From CAIVAT01 sp037128705 (GTDB lineage Bacteria > Bacteroidota > Bacteroidia > Bacteroidales > FEN-979): a DNA stretch of 16,851 nucleotides. Positions 8,089 to 14,474 of the stretch are shown in pieces. The position numbers and the translations under genes were made by a program. Location: the NCBI GenBank assembly GCA_037128705.1, contig JBAXVX010000049.1:1-16851 (forward strand), given 5' to 3'. The notes beneath the pieces are model-generated. The model was not told the DNA's origin. It made no database searches and worked only from the letters and a program-made list of their open reading frames with translations. How positions within the stretch are numbered: position 1 is the first letter of the stretch; the number at the start of each line of letters is the position of its first letter.

Positions 8089-9648
8089 TTATAATGGAAT
8101 ATTGCTGTGCTTTTTAGGCGGTAAGGAATCCTTCTTTGTCGACAGCGTCTGAAGTGCACGGATGATTCGGAACCTTGTGTTTCTTGGTTCAATTACATCA
8201 TCTATGTACCCATACTTGGCAGCATCATACGGATTGGCAAATTTGTTCTTGTATTCAAGCTCTTTATCGGCAACATATTTCACCCTTTCCCTGACATCCT
8301 GAATTTCGGCGATCTTTTTGCCTTCCAAAATTTCAATGGCTCCCTTTGGGCCCATCACTGCAATTTCCGCCGAAGGCCAGGCGTAGTTCATATCGGCTCT
8401 CAGTTGTTTGCATCCCATTACATCGTGCGCTCCTCCATAGGATTTTCTGAGGGTAATGGTGATTTTGGGGACTGTAGCCTCCCCATAGGCAAATAAAAGT
8501 TTTGCCCCATGAATGATGATCCCGCCATATTCCTGGTTGCTTCCGGGCAAAAATCCAGGAACATCGACCAGGGTAATGATCGGAATGTTGAAAGAATCAC
8601 AGAACCGGACAAACCTGGCGGCTTTCCGGGAAGCTTCAATATCGAGAACCCCGGCCAGAAAATTTGGCTGATTGGCTACAATACCGCAAGGCATCCCATT
8701 GAATTTCGCGAAACCAACCACGATGTTTTTTGCATAATATTGATGAACCTCCAGAAATTGCTGATCGTCAACGATCCGATAGATGACATCTTTTACATCG
8801 TATGGTTGATTCGGGTTTGCCGGAACAATATCGTTGAGGGAATCCTCGAGTCTGTCAATCGGGTCGGTGCATTCTGTGACAATCGGATCTTCAAGGTTAT
8901 TCTGCGGCAAATATTCAAGAAGCTTACGAATAAGTAGAATTCCTTCCTCTTCGTTGGTTGAACGGAAGTGGGCAACACCGGATTTGGTAGAATGAATGGA
9001 GGCTCCGCCTAAATCCTCCGTTGAAATATCTTCGCCTGTTACTGTTTTAGTGACTTTCGGCCCTGTCACAAACATATAGCTTGAATTTTCACTCATGACG
9101 ACAAAATCTGTCAGGGCAGGGGAGTAAACAGCCCCGCCTGCACATGGACCGAAAATAGCTGAAATTTGCGGCACAACACCTGAAGCAGCAATGTTTCGCA
9201 TGAAGATCTCGGCATATCCAGCCAGAGAATTTACCCCTTCCTGAATCCTGGCGCCCCCGCTGTCATTGATTCCAATTACGGGAGCTCCCACTTTTATGGC
9301 CTGGTCCATGATTTTGCATATTTTCCGGGCAAATGTTTCTGATAAAGAACCGCCGAAAACAGTAAAATCCTGTGAAAAGACAAAAACAACTCGACCATCA
9401 ATGGTTCCGCGCCCGGTAACTACGCCATCCCCAAGATACAATTCATTTTCGAGTCCAAAATCGGTACACCGGTGTGTTACAAACATGTCATATTCTTCGA
9501 AACTGCCTTCATCCAAAAGCTTTTCAATGCGCTCGCGGGCCGTTAATTTTCCCTTTTTATGTTGTGATTTCATGCGGTCTTCTCCGCCACCGAGTTTTGC
9601 CTTCTCGCGTTTTTCAAGTAATTCGGATATCTTATTTTCGTTCGCCAT
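8089..9648 (-). CDS. mmdA: Methylmalonyl-CoA decarboxylase alpha subunit (carboxyltransferase)
   Basis: Biotin-dependent acyl-CoA carboxyltransferase of the PccB/MmdA family. It transfers the carboxyl group of methylmalonyl-CoA to biotin, releasing propionyl-CoA. The 519-residue product has normal length and two crotonase-fold halves. The N-half has NDSGGARIQEG (128-138) and GPCAGGA (167-173). The C-half has DVPGFLPGS (362-370) and RKSYGGAHDVM (401-411). The sequence alone does not separate it from a propionyl-CoA carboxylase beta chain. The following OadG-like, biotin-carrier and membrane beta genes make the Na+-pumping decarboxylase the likely assignment. It begins 36 nt after mce. Confidence 0.93.
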   Translation of the reverse strand: MANENKISELLEKREKAKLGGGEDRMKSQHKKGKLTARERIEKLLDEGSFEEYDMFVTHRCTDFGLENELYLGDGVVTGRGTIDGRVVFVFSQDFTVFGGSLSETFARKICKIMDQAIKVGAPVIGINDSGGARIQEGVNSLAGYAEIFMRNIAASGVVPQISAIFGPCAGGAVYSPALTDFVVMSENSSYMFVTGPKVTKTVTGEDISTEDLGGASIHSTKSGVAHFRSTNEEEGILLIRKLLEYLPQNNLEDPIVTECTDPIDRLEDSLNDIVPANPNQPYDVKDVIYRIVDDQQFLEVHQYYAKNIVVGFAKFNGMPCGIVANQPNFLAGVLDIEASRKAARFVRFCDSFNIPIITLVDVPGFLPGSNQEYGGIIIHGAKLLFAYGEATVPKITITLRKSYGGAHDVMGCKQLRADMNYAWPSAEIAVMGPKGAIEILEGKKIAEIQDVRERVKYVADKELEYKNKFANPYDAAKYGYIDDVIEPRNTRFRIIRALQTLSTKKDSLPPKKHSNIPL

Positions 9649-9684
9649 TTCAGTGGATATTTGGATTGTTCTTTCGTTTTGATA

Positions 9685-10086
9685 TTACTTGCTGCAGAAT
9701 TCGATAAGTACGCCATGCGTTGATTTGGGGTGCAAAAAGCCAATGTTCATTCCTTCGGCACCTTTTCGTGCAACTTTATCGATCAGTAAAAGTCCCTGAT
9801 TTTCAGCTTCTTTCAAGGCATCGGCTGTATTATTGACTGCAAAAGCCAGGTGGTGAATTCCCTCGCCCTTTTTCTCAAGAAATTTTCCGATCGGGCCCTC
9901 GGGATCTGTTGACTCAAGTAATTCGATCTTGGTGGCACCAACTAAAAAAAAGGCTGTTTTGACTCTTTGATCTGCTACTTCTTCAACATTGTAACATTTC
10001 ACCCCAAGCAGATTTTCATAATAGGGGATACTTTCTTCAAGGCTTTTTACTGCAATTCCAAGATGTTCAATATGTGTCGGTTTCAT
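9685..10086 (-). CDS. mce: Methylmalonyl-CoA epimerase
   Basis: Interconverts (R)- and (S)-methylmalonyl-CoA and so connects methylmalonyl-CoA mutase to the decarboxylase encoded just downstream. The 133-residue vicinal-oxygen-chelate protein has the paired beta-alpha-beta-beta-beta layout. Probable metal ligands are His8 (IEHLGIAV), Glu55 (KIELLE), a His of GIHHLAF (78/79) and Glu129 (VLIEF). Length and the HLGIAV start are typical. It is the first gene of the mmd operon, about 20 nt downstream of a predicted transcription start. A generic glyoxalase-fold protein is an alternative only if the operon is ignored. Confidence 0.93.
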   Translation of the reverse strand: MKPTHIEHLGIAVKSLEESIPYYENLLGVKCYNVEEVADQRVKTAFFLVGATKIELLESTDPEGPIGKFLEKKGEGIHHLAFAVNNTADALKEAENQGLLLIDKVARKGAEGMNIGFLHPKSTHGVLIEFCSK

Positions 10087-10113
10087 TACTTTATTGTTAA
10101 TTTATTAACAGGA

Positions 10114-10143
10114 CAAAGTTAAACAGTTTTAATGACACGACAA
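10114..10143 (-). promoter_or_regulatory. Promoter of the mce-mmd-udk operon
   Basis: The minus strand carries TTG (complement of 10141-10143), a 19-nt spacer, then TAACTTTG (complement of 10114-10121). This is a full match to the Bacteroidota -33/-7 consensus TTG-N19-TAnnTTTG. Transcription would start near 10107, about 20 nt before the mce ATG. It is the best promoter match I found in the window. Confidence 0.7.
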
Positions 10144-10190
10144 ATACCAAATGAAAATGTTTTTGTACCTTGCCCGGTAATTAAAAACCC

Positions 10191-10685
10191 ATGAACCACC
10201 TTGAGATTGAGCGTAAATTCCTGGTTGATCGGGATCTGTGGTCATTGTTAACAAAACCGGCCGGTACAAGTTACCTGCAGGGGTATCTATCCATTGACGA
10301 GGACAAAGTTGTTCGGATAAGGGCTGCCGGAGAAAAGGGATTTCTGACCATCAAGGGAAAATCTGATACCTTCTCGCATTCGGAATTTGAATATGAAATC
10401 CCGGTGACGGAAGCGGCGGAACTGATCCGACAGTTTGCAACATCACGGGTTGAAAAGGTCAGAATAAAGATCCCCATTGGCAAATATGTGTGGGAGGTCG
10501 ACGAATTTCATGGAGATAATGAGGGCCTCCTGATGGCGGAAATCGAACTTGAAAACCCGGAAGATGTCTTTGAGAAGCCAGCCTGGCTTGGACGGGAAGT
10601 GACGGGCGATAAGCGTTATTACAACGCGCATCTGTCACTCCACCCTTTCCGGACATGGCATGAAAAAACCCCGGATTCTGTTTGA
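10191..10685 (+). CDS. CYTH domain protein (probable triphosphate-binding enzyme)
   Basis: Small CYTH-fold (triphosphate tunnel) protein of 164 residues. The N-terminal signature ExExK is clear as EIERKFLV (Glu5, Glu7, Lys9), and alternating charged strands follow: KVVRIRA, GFLTIKGK, EFEYEI and EVDEFHGD. Bacterial single-domain members often hydrolyse inorganic triphosphate, so a tripolyphosphatase role is plausible, but the substrate is not deducible here. It is divergent from mce; a near-consensus TACCTTG (10166-10172) lies upstream and gives a very short leader. Its last six codons overlap the terminator hairpin of the opposite-strand tRNA gene. It is not the adenylate cyclase CyaB type as far as length and context show. 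Confidence 0.88.
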   Translation: MNHLEIERKFLVDRDLWSLLTKPAGTSYLQGYLSIDEDKVVRIRAAGEKGFLTIKGKSDTFSHSEFEYEIPVTEAAELIRQFATSRVEKVRIKIPIGKYVWEVDEFHGDNEGLLMAEIELENPEDVFEKPAWLGREVTGDKRYYNAHLSLHPFRTWHEKTPDSV

Positions 10686-10696
10686 ATACGGGGTTT
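10663..10696 (-). terminator. Rho-independent terminator of tRNA-Ala, overlapping the CYTH stop region
   Basis: An 8-bp stem pairs AAACCCCG (10666-10673) with CGGGGTTT (10689-10696). Inside it a second 4-bp stem, ATTC/GAAT (10675-10678 with 10684-10687), closes a 5-nt loop. Read on the minus strand the stem runs into six T residues (complement of 10663-10668), the classic terminator form, 13 nt after the tRNA CCA end. On the plus strand the following sequence is only weakly T-rich, so it probably serves mainly the tRNA. Confidence 0.8.
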
Positions 10697-10708
10697 CCTG
10701 TTTTACCC

Positions 10709-10785
10709 TGGTGGAGAATAGGGGAGTCGAACCCCTGACCTTTAGACTGCCAGTCTAACGCTCTAGCCAACTGAGCTAATCCCCC
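10709..10785 (-). tRNA. tRNA-Ala (anticodon GGC)
   Basis: The minus strand folds into a full cloverleaf: acceptor GGGGGAT/ATTCTCC, D arm GCTC/GAGC, anticodon stem TTAGA/TCTAA with loop CTGGCAG (anticodon GGC), variable loop AGGTC and T arm AGGGG-TTCGACT-CCCCT. The alanine identity pair G3-U70 and discriminator A73 are both present, and the CCA end is encoded (10709-10711). It reads GCC and probably GCU codons. It is an isolated tRNA lying antisense between two plus-strand genes, 31 nt from the thpR start. Confidence 0.97.
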
Positions 10786-10795
10786 AAAACGGATG

Positions 10796-10803
10796 CAAAA
10801 TTA
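10796..10803 (-). promoter_or_regulatory. -7 element of the tRNA-Ala promoter
   Basis: The minus strand reads TAATTTTG, an exact TAnnTTTG match ending 11 nt before the tRNA 5' end, which is appropriate for a short-leader tRNA transcript. No TTG is found at the usual -33 spacing, which would fall within the first codons of thpR. Confidence 0.5.
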
Positions 10804-10816
10804 AGAACTTTTTCAT

Positions 10817-11374
10817 ATGAAACGTCTTTTTGCAGCTATAAAAATTCATCCAGATGCTGAATTCCTTAAATCATTCCGGGAATTGAAGCATCTGTTGGGG
10901 CATGAACAGATCAAATGGGTTGAAGAAAGTAATTTTCATTTCACCCTGAAGTTCTTCGGAGAGACAGAAGAACACTATATATCATCCATATCGGGGGTTT
11001 TGCAACAACGAGCTTCCGTAACACCTTCAATGGAATTGCAGCTTTCAGGATTGGGAATTTTCGGTAGTTCCTATGCTCCCAAGGTCATCTGGGCCGGAAT
11101 TGAACCCTCTTCGGATCCTTTTTTGCTGATGAAAAATATTCATACCGATCTGAAATCCCTTGGTTTTGAGCCTGATCGTCAAAACCTTGTGCCCCACCTA
11201 ACCCTTGGAAGAATTAAAATGCTTCGGGATAAAGTCATTTTCACCAGGACCATTGACCGGTTTAAATCCATTTCTTCAATGCCTATCTGTGTAAAGGAGA
11301 TGATCTTGTATGAAAGCATCCTACACCAAAATGGACCCGAATATATCGTTTTAGAAAAATTTTTATTCACTTGA
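10817..11374 (+). CDS. thpR: RNA 2',3'-cyclic phosphodiesterase (2'-5' RNA ligase family)
   Basis: Member of the 2H phosphoesterase superfamily; ThpR/LigT proteins open 2',3'-cyclic phosphate ends of RNA. The 185-residue product has the two HxTx motifs of the bilobal active site: HFTL at 41-44 and HLTL at 127-130, 86 residues apart. It begins MKRLFAAIKI, a typical start for the family. It lies just beyond the tRNA-Ala gene on the opposite strand. I found no clear -7 element of its own in the 31-nt gap, so it may be transcribed from within or across the tRNA locus. A strong bidirectional terminator follows its stop codon. Confidence 0.92.
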   Translation: MKRLFAAIKIHPDAEFLKSFRELKHLLGHEQIKWVEESNFHFTLKFFGETEEHYISSISGVLQQRASVTPSMELQLSGLGIFGSSYAPKVIWAGIEPSSDPFLLMKNIHTDLKSLGFEPDRQNLVPHLTLGRIKMLRDKVIFTRTIDRFKSISSMPICVKEMILYESILHQNGPEYIVLEKFLFT

Positions 11375-11420
11375 AAAGGAATCCCCCGGAAGCTTTTCAG
11401 CTAATCCGGGGGATTCCTTT
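11375..11420. terminator. Bidirectional terminator between thpR and the membrane-protein gene
   Basis: A perfect 16-bp inverted repeat pairs 11375-11390 (AAAGGAATCCCCCGGA) with 11405-11420. The 14-nt loop itself contains an AGCT/AGCT mini-stem. It begins immediately after the thpR stop and lies 25 nt from the stop of the convergent minus-strand gene, so it can serve both. The A/T flanks give a short U run in either direction. Confidence 0.85.
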
Positions 11421-11445
11421 GATGAGCATTGTTGGTGTCGAAGGA

Positions 11446-11775
11446 TTATTTTCCTGCAGTTCCTTCAAATTTATGGGCCGTCAGATGGTAAATGATGAGC
11501 CCAATTCCTCCGAAAAGGCAAATCATTGAGAAGAAAGCTGGTTCTTCTTCGAGGGTCGTGTAGACTGCCAAAACTTTTCCAAACAGGATTCCTGCACCAA
11601 TTCCCACCAGAAGCAATCCCCATTTTAAAGAGGATGGCTCTTTTGAGGATTCAAAGATGGTTGCGTCAGCGCCTTTTTGAATAAGCGCCAGGCGTTCTTT
11701 TTTCCGTACAAACAGGTAGACTATTCCGAATACCATAGCAAAGAACGCGATCGGGATTAAAAATTCAGTGGTCAT
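11446..11775 (-). CDS. Small three-span membrane protein (DUF6249-like), function unknown
   Basis: Hypothetical integral membrane protein of 109 residues. Three hydrophobic segments are visible (about 5-23, 52-71 and 80-98). A basic, then mixed-charge cytoplasmic-like loop RKKERLALIQKGADATIFE lies between the first and second. The layout of one helix, a KKE-R-LIQKG loop and two further helices resembles small Bacteroidota membrane proteins annotated as DUF6249. That comparison is from memory, not from a search. It converges with thpR across a strong terminator. No -7 box match was found in the 83 nt upstream, and the T9SS gene lies upstream on the same strand, so read-through from it is possible. 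Confidence 0.75.
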   Translation of the reverse strand: MTTEFLIPIAFFAMVFGIVYLFVRKKERLALIQKGADATIFESSKEPSSLKWGLLLVGIGAGILFGKVLAVYTTLEEEPAFFSMICLFGGIGLIIYHLTAHKFEGTAGK

Positions 11776-11858
11776 TTCCGTTTAATTTTAGTTTGTTTTC
11801 CGTTTTCAATCCTTTTGACGCTCTAACAATCTATTGGTTACAGGACTCACTGAAATCC

Positions 11859-13310
11859 CTATTGGATAATTACCTTTTCGATATATATACCGGCCTCGCC
11901 AGACAATTTAAAAAGGTAAACGCCTTTGGCAAAGCCTGCAACATGAATTGTTTTCACAAAACCCGACATTCCAATCAGCTTTTCTGAATATACTTCTTGC
12001 CCGAAAAGATTTGTAAGCGTGGCGGTCAAATGCTGTTCAGGCCCATTTATACAAAATGTTAGTTCGTTACGTGCCGGGTTTGGATAAAGTTGAATGGAGG
12101 ATTCGAGTCGTTTATAGTCAATACCCAAACAATTTTTAATATTAATTTGTTTTGAAGATTCTACTCCATAACCACATTCATTAGAACCTTTAACTGTTAT
12201 ATTCCCGGTTAATGCTGAAGTATCAAACCGAAGTCTGATCTCGTTGGTCCCGGCGCCTGATGTTATGACAACGCCTGCTGGCATGGTCCATAAATATTCT
12301 ATCGAGCCCAAAACAGGAAGAATGCTATAGACCTCATTATCCGTTCCCTGACAAACGCTGTCTTTCCCCGTGATCAAACCTGCCGGTCCGGGAACAATTT
12401 TTACATCAATCCATTTTGTGGTGGCCTGGGTTTCACCACAATCATTTTTAGCATACACCGATAAATTACCCGGCATAGACCCCCATGTAACATGGATGGT
12501 GTCTGTTCCCTGTCCGCTTTGAAAAGTAACACCAGGAGGAACTGTCCAATAGTAGTTAACTGATTTTATTTGGCTGGAAGTACAAAAAGTTTCATTGGCT
12601 CCAAAACAAACCGAATCCCTTCCATGAATTGGATTTAATGGCCCCGGGGGAACATTTACCATTACAGGCAGAATGGACGGGATAGGATTATTTCCACAAT
12701 CGTTTCCTGCAAGTACCTGAATTTCACCTGAAATAGCGCCCCAGATAATCATTATATTTGGGTTCCCATTGCCAATTATCGAATCGGGCGGGGGAGATAC
12801 ACTCCAACTATAGTGTGTCCCTCCGGCTACTTCAACAATTGAATAGGCAACGGTATCACCGGCACAAACTGTATGATTACCTGCAATTGGCCCGGGGGCA
12901 GGTGGGGCATTGTTTACTGTGACCAAAACACTGTCGGTTGCAATATTGTTATAATAATCGGTTACAGTAATATGATACATGATGGTTTCAAAGGGACTGG
13001 CGAGAGGATTGGCAAGGGCGGGATTGATAATCGTTGAAGCCGGGGTCCACGAAAAGTCAAATGGGGGCGTGCCACCTGCAACCGTTACATTGAGTTGAGT
13101 CATCAGTCCCTGGCAGATTACATCAGGTGTGGCGCTGGCCGTAACTATAAAGTCACTTACCGGTAAAAAAATTTTTAATCCAATATTTTTATTTATCCCG
13201 GGAGGTTGTAGACAGGTTTTCTTATCCGTATTATACACATTAACAGGTGATTGAGTTCCTGTGAGAATCAGTATTAACAAAATTAAACCGATGGCAGTGT
13301 AAAATTTCAT
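11859..13310 (-). CDS. Secreted PKD-like repeat protein with T9SS C-terminal sorting domain
   Basis: Exported protein of 483 residues; exact role unknown. A signal peptide (about 1-20, MKFYTAIGLILLILILTG) is followed by an SprB/PKD-like Ig module (about 54-133). Three tandem PKD-like repeats follow (about 140-218, 225-305 and 309-392). Each opens with a G-x-x-SVC/TVC-x-G motif and closes with an N-D/E-CG motif; the likely disulfide pairs are C149-C205, C235-C291 and C320-C379. The C-terminus (404-483) is a type A T9SS sorting domain, with LYPNP at 408-412, KGVYLFKL and the terminal KVIIQ. The frame is open to 13493, but that adds 61 codons overlapping the sigma-factor gene; the start at 13310 yields the signal peptide. 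Adhesion or surface-matrix roles are common for such proteins; here that is inference. Confidence 0.88.
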   Translation of the reverse strand: MKFYTAIGLILLILILTGTQSPVNVYNTDKKTCLQPPGINKNIGLKIFLPVSDFIVTASATPDVICQGLMTQLNVTVAGGTPPFDFSWTPASTIINPALANPLASPFETIMYHITVTDYYNNIATDSVLVTVNNAPPAPGPIAGNHTVCAGDTVAYSIVEVAGGTHYSWSVSPPPDSIIGNGNPNIMIIWGAISGEIQVLAGNDCGNNPIPSILPVMVNVPPGPLNPIHGRDSVCFGANETFCTSSQIKSVNYYWTVPPGVTFQSGQGTDTIHVTWGSMPGNLSVYAKNDCGETQATTKWIDVKIVPGPAGLITGKDSVCQGTDNEVYSILPVLGSIEYLWTMPAGVVITSGAGTNEIRLRFDTSALTGNITVKGSNECGYGVESSKQINIKNCLGIDYKRLESSIQLYPNPARNELTFCINGPEQHLTATLTNLFGQEVYSEKLIGMSGFVKTIHVAGFAKGVYLFKLSGEAGIYIEKVIIQ

Positions 13311-13351
13311 CCGGAAAAATTCAAACAAATAACCAGAGGATTTCCCCGATA

Positions 13352-13359
13352 CAAACATA
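13352..13359 (-). promoter_or_regulatory. -7 element for the T9SS protein gene
   Basis: The minus strand reads TATGTTTG, an exact TAnnTTTG match. Transcription would start about 35 nt before the ATG at 13310. No TTG lies at the expected -33 distance, so this is a moderate prediction. Confidence 0.4.
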
Positions 13360-13415
13360 ACAAAAACAACGGGAACCGGGATGATAAATCTGTAATCGAT
13401 TTGATAAAATGATAT

Positions 13416-13423
13416 TATCTTTG
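13416..13423 (+). promoter_or_regulatory. -7 element for the ECF sigma factor gene
   Basis: TATCTTTG is an exact TAnnTTTG match 46 nt before the sigma-factor ATG. A TTG is present 12 nt upstream, too close for the usual 19-21 nt spacing. It is divergent from the T9SS gene's -7 element, the two being about 57 nt apart. Confidence 0.4.
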
Positions 13424-13469
13424 TATGATACAGTGTAACCTTAGTTAAAACCAGCCGTCTAAAACCCAC

Positions 13470-14036
13470 ATGAAATACCAGGATGACAATCACTACATTG
13501 ATCGTGTTCTAAACGGTGATGTTTCTGCATATGCAATGTTGGTTGCCAAACATAAGAATCTTGTTTTTTCAATTGCTCTTAAAATATTGAATAACCGGGA
13601 AGATGCTGAAGAGATTGCCCAGGATTGTTTTTTAAAGGCGTTTCAGGCTTTAAAAACCTTTGAGAAAAAATCAAAATTTTCAACCTGGCTTTATCGTATT
13701 GTGTACAACACTGCTATATCGAAAACCCGGAAAAAAAGGCTAGAACTCGTTCCTATGGACAATTATGTGATACATAACTATACTGAGGATGATGTTGCGG
13801 CGGCTGTTGACGAAATTGACCCAGAGGAACAAAAAGTAATGATTGAACGTGCAATGGAAAGACTGTCTGATGATGAAAGCCTGCTAATAACTCTGTTTTA
13901 TAAAGGGGAAAATTCGATTGAGGAGATCAGTAACATAACCGGGCTTTCAATGTCAAATGTTAAAGTTCGTCTACACCGAATCCGTAAAAAATTACACGAT
14001 GAACTTGCCCTTACGATGAGAAAAACCGTGAATTAG
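13470..14036 (+). CDS. ECF-family RNA polymerase sigma factor
   Basis: Sigma-70 family factor of 188 residues with only regions 2 and 4, the ECF (group 4) layout. Region 2 spans about 24-91; its core has NREDAEEIAQDCFLKAF (42-58) and the promoter-melting stretch STWLYRIVYNTA (71-82). An acidic linker follows (about 100-120, with TEDD and DPEE). Region 4 (about 125-177) has the helix-turn-helix SIEEISNITGLSMSNVKVRL and the basic end HRIRKKL. It is followed after 24 nt by a gene for a probable membrane anti-sigma factor. No SusC/SusD or FecR genes are nearby, so this is not the iron/glycan transport type by context. Confidence 0.93.
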   Translation: MKYQDDNHYIDRVLNGDVSAYAMLVAKHKNLVFSIALKILNNREDAEEIAQDCFLKAFQALKTFEKKSKFSTWLYRIVYNTAISKTRKKRLELVPMDNYVIHNYTEDDVAAAVDEIDPEEQKVMIERAMERLSDDESLLITLFYKGENSIEEISNITGLSMSNVKVRLHRIRKKLHDELALTMRKTVN

Positions 14037-14060
14037 TTTAATAAATGTTAATTTTGCTAT

Positions 14061-14462
14061 ATGATTGAACAGGATGATTTTTTGCGTAAACTGATTCAGC
14101 AAAGTCCACTCGAAAGTCCTTCGGATGATTTTGTTGATCGGGTAATGGATAACATAACGGTGGCTCCTGAACTGGCCCCGGTAAGAAAATCCTTCCTTTC
14201 TTATGCCAACACGGCTATTCCTTATGCTATTCTATGCGTGGTTCTCGTCACTGTTTTTACAACTTCAGATTTTCCATTCCTTAATTGGCTGCCGGGAAGG
14301 GAATATTTCCAAAACAGCATTTTACCCTATTTCGGCTCACTGTTTACCAGTCTAAAGATAGTCTTTACCTCTAAGTACGTTACTTTCGGAATCCTGATCA
14401 GTATTTCAGCAGGGGTGCTTTTTTTAATTGACAATTGGTTCAGTAAACGTTCAACGGTTTGA
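14061..14462 (+). CDS. Probable membrane anti-sigma factor partner of the ECF sigma factor
   Basis: Hypothetical 133-residue protein. The N-terminal 45 residues are hydrophilic, with SPSDDFVDRVMDNI (about 19-32). This stretch recalls cytoplasmic sigma-binding segments of small Bacteroidota proteins encoded next to ECF sigma factors. Two membrane helices follow (about 51-68 and 106-123), with an exported loop between them rich in aromatic residues, and a short basic tail (SKR). There is no HxxxCxxC zinc motif, so it is not a ZAS-type anti-sigma factor. The role is inferred mainly from position, 24 nt after the sigma gene on the same strand, and from topology. It converges with the lutB-like gene, with 12 nt between stop codons. 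Confidence 0.7.
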   Translation: MIEQDDFLRKLIQQSPLESPSDDFVDRVMDNITVAPELAPVRKSFLSYANTAIPYAILCVVLVTVFTTSDFPFLNWLPGREYFQNSILPYFGSLFTSLKIVFTSKYVTFGILISISAGVLFLIDNWFSKRSTV

Positions 14463-14474
14463 ACAACCAACCAT

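Noticed and set aside
9266..9682. A 138-codon plus-strand open frame opposite mmdA
   Set aside because: It is antisense to a strongly conserved enzyme, has low-complexity Ser/Arg/Pro-rich composition and no ribosome site; a shadow of mmdA codon use.
10771..11410. AGCTAATCC shared between the tRNA-Ala gene and the thpR terminator, considered as a possible attachment-site duplication
   Set aside because: Only nine bases are shared, the terminator sequence is explained by its own perfect stem, and no integrase or foreign genes lie between.
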